A stretch of DNA of 8,761 nt from Candidatus Sumerlaeota bacterium. Lineage in GTDB: Bacteria; Sumerlaeota; Sumerlaeia; MVZB01; JAJFLK01. Positions 6,183-8,761 of this stretch are shown here, in pieces. The DNA lies in assembly GCA_021772735.1 (NCBI GenBank), contig JAJFLK010000144.1, forward strand, positions 1-8,761, given 5' to 3'. The notes under the pieces were generated by a model, which was not told the DNA's origin, did no database searches, and saw only the letters and a program-made list of their open reading frames with translations. Every line of letters begins with the position of its first letter. Positions within the stretch are counted from its first letter, which is position 1. The translations under genes and the position numbers were made by a program.

Positions 6183-7238
6183 TCAGGTAAACTTTCCCCG
6201 GATTTGCCGGGTTTTTCGGAAATCGAGCCAGACGTCGGCCAAGCCGACTGCCGGGCCGATGTAGACCGACAGGATCAGACCCAGCGCGATCAGCATGCTG
6301 AACCCGATTGAGGGCCGCCGACCGGCCGAGACCCTTTTGACAGCGGTCATGAACAGCAAAATGCCGACGTAGACCATCCCGAAGGCCGCCGCGCAGATCG
6401 CAAATAGCGGGTAAGAGACGCCGTGGAGTCCCTCGCGGCCCGACCAAACAGCTAGAATCTCGAAAATGAGGCCCACGATCAAGAGAAATGTATAACCCGG
6501 CCTGATATGGAAGAAGATCAGCGAGCTGAATATACCCCGTATACGCCCCAGGCGGCGGCGCGCAAAGCGGCCGAAAATCCACATCACGATCACCCACAGA
6601 CCGATCAGCATGCAGACCGCCACCAGGCCCACCCGGGCTCGAAAGATCTCCATATTCCCGTTCTCTTCGAGTTGTGCGCGCAAATCGGCCATTTCGGGCA
6701 ATTCAAGCGAGGCCTCGATCGCCCGGCGGTAGCCATCGACGTAGGTTGCGATCAGGCCCAGGCCCTCGGCCCCGCCGCCGGGCTGACTGAACATGAACAG
6801 CGCGAGCGTCGCCGCGGCGGCGCCAAGCGCGGGCACGAAGAAATGATCGTCTTCCAGAGCGTCCAGCCCGGTCAGAATCGCAGCAGTCCCCCCGCCGATC
6901 GCCGAGCCCAGCATCCAGTAGACCGGCGCATCGGGCAGGGCGAAGTATCCGATCAGCGTCAGGCCGATCAGCTCGATGCCGACGTAACGCGGGTTGAGCC
7001 GGATGAAACCATAGAGATGGACGGCCGAGGTCGCCGCTCCGCCTAGGATGATCCACAGCGGGCCCTCGACCGAATGCAGGAGCGTGGCGACCGTCACGAC
7101 CGCGATCAGTGCGTGCAGACGCACCTTCCCGGCGAACGTGAGGGGCGGCATCTCGGGCGGCGGGCCATCGGGGTTGATGGCTGCGCGCAAGGCGGCCTCG
7201 GCTTCGGCCCGCTGGGGATTTTCGGTCTCGTCGCTCAT
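6183..7238 (-). CDS. DUF2232 / YybS-like integral membrane protein
   Basis: 351 aa, multi-pass membrane protein. A charged cytosolic N-terminus (1-38) precedes about eight or nine hydrophobic segments, near 42-58, 60-78, 86-101, 106-125, 133-151, 203-224, 249-267, 274-298 and 311-333. A charged loop at 168-200 contains a short acidic helix. The C-terminus GLADVWLDFRKTR resembles the closing D-x-W-x-D-F-R motif of DUF2232 (YybS) proteins, and FFHIRPGYTFLLIVGL fits the family's later helices. Position supports this: DUF2232 genes often sit just before rplI and dnaB, as here. Biochemical role is unknown. It is probably the first gene of the rplI-dnaB transcript. The ATG at 7238 has no clear Shine-Dalgarno sequence. 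The gene is secure; the family name rests on the C-terminal motif and context. Confidence 0.75.
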   Translation of the reverse strand: MSDETENPQRAEAEAALRAAINPDGPPPEMPPLTFAGKVRLHALIAVVTVATLLHSVEGPLWIILGGAATSAVHLYGFIRLNPRYVGIELIGLTLIGYFALPDAPVYWMLGSAIGGGTAAILTGLDALEDDHFFVPALGAAAATLALFMFSQPGGGAEGLGLIATYVDGYRRAIEASLELPEMADLRAQLEENGNMEIFRARVGLVAVCMLIGLWVIVMWIFGRFARRRLGRIRGIFSSLIFFHIRPGYTFLLIVGLIFEILAVWSGREGLHGVSYPLFAICAAAFGMVYVGILLFMTAVKRVSAGRRPSIGFSMLIALGLILSVYIGPAVGLADVWLDFRKTRQIRGKFT

Positions 7239-7336
7239 CCAGTCATTATCGGCTTTGAGGGCCCCGAGGGGAAGGGATGATGTCAGAGGAGGATGCGGAC
7301 GTGGCAGTACAGCGGCTGTCTTGGGTCGAAGTATGA

Positions 7337-7427
7337 AGAACCACTGATTACGGAGATTTCACAGATTAGGACCGAAGAGGCAGACCGGACGGACGCCTTT
7401 TTCTGAATCTGTGAAATCTGTGGTTCT
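7337..7427. repeat. Long imperfect palindrome, dispersed-repeat-like
   Basis: AGAACCAC (7337-7344) pairs with GTGGTTCT (7420-7427), and AGATTTCACAGATT (7354-7367) pairs exactly with AATCTGTGAAATCT (7406-7419). This gives 22 paired bases, with a 9-nt bulge (TGATTACGG) in the left arm and a 38-nt loop. The arms are AT-richer than the surrounding DNA. AGAACCAC...AGATTTCACAGATT resembles short palindromic sequences I recall as dispersed in many environmental bacterial genomes; that is memory, not a search. Lying in the 7239-7511 gap downstream of an SDR gene and upstream of the DUF2232 gene, it may also act as a terminator or mRNA-stabilising hairpin. The rest of the gap holds no recognisable gene. 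Confidence 0.8.
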
Positions 7428-7511
7428 CCTCTCTTACTTCAACCTGAACGAATGAAGGGCGCGGTCTATTCACGATTCTGATGGCCTTCACGGATTCTTC
7501 TTCTTATCGCC

Positions 7512-8363
7512 TTACCAGCTCACGATGCGGTCGATCTGCGCCGTGATCTCATCCTGTGTCCAGGGCTCGGACGAGCCGCGTTTGGTCGCTCCGTGGCTGG
7601 TCATCATCTTGTATGTAAAAAGCTGGTCGCCATCGACGCCGAACGTCTGGCCGGTGACCTTGGCCGATGCGTCCGAGGCGAGCCACGCGACGATCGGCGT
7701 AATGTGCTGCGGGCCCATCTCCTCGACCTTGAAGACATCTTGAATTCCCGGCAGGTCATGCGTCATCCGGGTCAGCGCGACCGGGGCGATGGCATTGACG
7801 CGAATCTTCGCGCGGGCCAGTTCCCACCCGGCGATGCGAGAGAGCGCATGGATGCCGATCTTGGCCGCGCCGTAATTGGCCTGGCCGAAATTGCCGAGCA
7901 ACCCGGAGCTCGAAGACGTATTGATAATCGAGCCGCCGGTGCCCTGATCTTTCATGCGCGCGGCGGCGGCCTTGAGGCAGGAAAACGTGCCGTTCAGGTG
8001 GACTTCGATGACCGCGTTCCACTCTTCGGGCGCCATCTTCAGGATCGTGCGATCGCGCAGGATGCCCGCGTTATTGACCAGGACGTCGATCTGGCCGAAC
8101 GCATCGACGGCAGACTGGATGATGCGCTCGGCGGCTTCGAACGAGCCGACTGCATCGCCGTTGGCGACGGCCTCGCCGCCGGCTTTGGTGATCTCGGCGA
8201 CAACCTCGGCCGCGGAATCCGAATCGCCGGTGCCATCGCGATTGCACCCCAGGTCGTTGACGACGACCCGCGCGCCCTCGGCGGCAAAGTAAAGCGCGTG
8301 GCTGCGGCCGATGCCGTTGCCCGCTCCGGTGATGACGGCGACTTTTCCTTCAAGACATCCCAT
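7512..8363 (-). CDS. Short-chain dehydrogenase/reductase, MFE-2/HSD17B4-like hydroxyacyl-CoA dehydrogenase type
   Basis: 283 aa, classical SDR with a Rossmann fold, probably cytosolic. Cofactor motif TGAGNGIG is at 12-19. VVVNDLG (33-39) places D37 where it would favour NAD over NADP. NNAG is at 97-100, and the catalytic tetrad is N124, S151, Y164 and K168 (GNFGQANYGAAK). The long NDLGCNRDGTGDSDSAAEVV segment, NNAGILRDR, NTSSSSGLLGN, ALTRMTHDL and the C-terminal WTQDEI helix match the subfamily related to the dehydrogenase part of peroxisomal multifunctional enzyme 2, which oxidises (3R)-hydroxyacyl-CoA. The exact substrate is inferred from resemblance only. The ATG at 8363 has AAGAAGG 10 nt upstream (8374-8380). 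A hairpin separates it from the preceding SDR gene, so it may have its own transcript. Confidence 0.92.
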   Translation of the reverse strand: MGCLEGKVAVITGAGNGIGRSHALYFAAEGARVVVNDLGCNRDGTGDSDSAAEVVAEITKAGGEAVANGDAVGSFEAAERIIQSAVDAFGQIDVLVNNAGILRDRTILKMAPEEWNAVIEVHLNGTFSCLKAAAARMKDQGTGGSIINTSSSSGLLGNFGQANYGAAKIGIHALSRIAGWELARAKIRVNAIAPVALTRMTHDLPGIQDVFKVEEMGPQHITPIVAWLASDASAKVTGQTFGVDGDQLFTYKMMTSHGATKRGSSEPWTQDEITAQIDRIVSW

Positions 8364-8373
8364 GAACGTGAAT

Positions 8374-8380
8374 CCTTCTT
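8374..8380 (-). promoter_or_regulatory. Ribosome-binding site of the SDR gene at 8363
   Basis: AAGAAGG on the minus strand, 10 nt before the ATG. It supports that start, which gives the standard SDR N-terminus. Confidence 0.55.
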
Positions 8381-8399
8381 GGCGTTGCTGATTATGTTC

Positions 8400-8452
8400 C
8401 CAAAATTAAGCGCGGCCCGAACCGCACGCGCGATTCGGCCCGCGGGTTTTTT
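8400..8452 (-). terminator. Strong hairpin, probable terminator between the two SDR genes
   Basis: CGCGGCCCGAA (8411-8421) pairs with TTCGGCCCGCG (8434-8444): 10 of 11 bp, with a central C-C (G-G on the other strand) mismatch and a 12-nt loop. On the minus strand it follows the stop of the upstream SDR gene and is trailed by CTTAATTTT. On the plus strand it is trailed by six T (8447-8452). It is thus shaped like a bidirectional intrinsic terminator, though the minus-strand T-tract is interrupted. Confidence 0.6.
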
Positions 8453-8761
8453 ACCGGGTCATCGAGCCGCCATCGATGACAAACGTCTGTCCGGTGACGA
8501 ACGAGCTGGCTTCCGAAGCGAGATAGAGCGCCAGAGGGCCGAGCTCATCGGGCTGACCAATGCGCGGTATCGGCTGCATGGAAGTGATCTGCGCGCGCAT
8601 GGAATCGTTCTTCCAGAAGAACTCGGAAAAATCGGTCTGGATCAGGCCCGGCGCGATGGCATTCACGCGGATGTTGTAGCGGCCGAATTCGCCCGCCCAT
8701 GAGCGCGTCGCCATGATCAGGCCGGCTTTTGTGTAACTGTAAAGCAGGCCGCCGGGCTGAG
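8451..8761 (-). CDS. Short-chain dehydrogenase/reductase (partial, N-terminus off the right edge)
   Basis: The last 102 residues of a classical SDR; the frame is open to the window edge, so the start is not visible. The fragment opens in the active site, YSYTK (Y and K of YxxxK at about 8739-8741 and 8727-8729). It continues with EFGRYNIRVNAIAPGLIQTDFS, the conserved NAIAPG region with the I-x-T/TDF segment. It ends with PDELGPLALYLASEASSFVTGQTFVIDGGSMTR, the usual SDR C-terminus. The resemblance is to general glucose/3-oxoacyl/DHRS4-like SDRs; the N-terminal cofactor motif needed to say more is missing. An internal ATG at 8714 is not the true start because it would lack the catalytic Tyr and Lys. 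Same strand as the next SDR gene but separated by a hairpin. Confidence 0.93.
   Translation of the reverse strand, partial: QPGGLLYSYTKAGLIMATRSWAGEFGRYNIRVNAIAPGLIQTDFSEFFWKNDSMRAQITSMQPIPRIGQPDELGPLALYLASEASSFVTGQTFVIDGGSMTR

Noticed and set aside
6130..6597. In-frame N-terminal extension of rplI (frame open to 6597)
   Set aside because: It would overlap most of the C-terminal half of the DUF2232 gene. The L9 fold begins exactly at MQVILLENVEHVG (6129), with a purine-rich ribosome-binding site.
7277..7336. 19-codon plus-strand ORF (MMSEEDADVAVQRL...) with a purine-rich upstream sequence
   Set aside because: Too short to support, no homology I recognise, and it ends just inside the palindrome; likely chance.
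7593..8702. Plus-strand open frame of about 369 codons opposite the two SDR genes
   Set aside because: Antisense shadow of two well-conserved SDR frames; it has no domain and crosses the hairpin between them.

Overview
GC-rich, gene-dense bacterial DNA that is mostly ordinary chromosome: a housekeeping block (membrane protein, ribosomal protein L9, replicative helicase DnaB) with accessory genes on both sides. The left-edge protein opens its mature part with a WSQWRGPERDG motif, typical of the secreted PQQ-like beta-propellers abundant in Planctomycetota and similar environmental lineages. The secreted LolA-like plus TlpA-like fusion next to it fits the same kind of organism. I therefore lean towards Planctomycetota or a neighbouring candidate phylum, with low confidence on taxonomy.

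Layout. 1-598 (-): 5'-proximal part of an exported beta-propeller protein, running off the left edge. 599-834: divergent intergenic region. 835-2220 (+): secreted fusion of a methionine-rich LolA-like domain and a thioredoxin-fold domain that has lost both active-site cysteines. 2221-2290: short convergent gap. 2291-7238 (all -), in order of transcription: DUF2232/YybS-like membrane protein (7238-6183), rplI (6129-5506) with a long acidic tail, dnaB (5214-3748), and an Fsr-like MFS transporter (3751-2291) whose GTG start overlaps the dnaB stop. 7239-7511: intergenic region with a large imperfect palindrome. 7512-8363 (-): short-chain dehydrogenase of the MFE-2/HSD17B4-like hydroxyacyl-CoA dehydrogenase type. 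8364-8450: gap with a strong hairpin. 8451-8761 (-): C-terminal part of a second short-chain dehydrogenase, running off the right edge.

How the genes fit together. The DUF2232-rplI-dnaB order matches a widely conserved translation/replication neighbourhood. Its usual upstream partners rpsF, ssb and rpsR are not directly upstream here, where a repeat-bearing spacer and SDR genes lie instead. The two SDR genes may belong to acyl-CoA or related alcohol/ketone metabolism. The two exported proteins at the left are transcribed divergently from a shared 236-bp region.

I found no CRISPR array, tRNA, rRNA, transposase or phage gene. I do not see convincing evidence of a new multi-gene system. The points most worth a second look are the cysteine-free, methionine-rich thioredoxin fusion, the dispersed-repeat-like palindrome at 7337-7427, the L9 acidic tail and the dnaB/transporter overlap.
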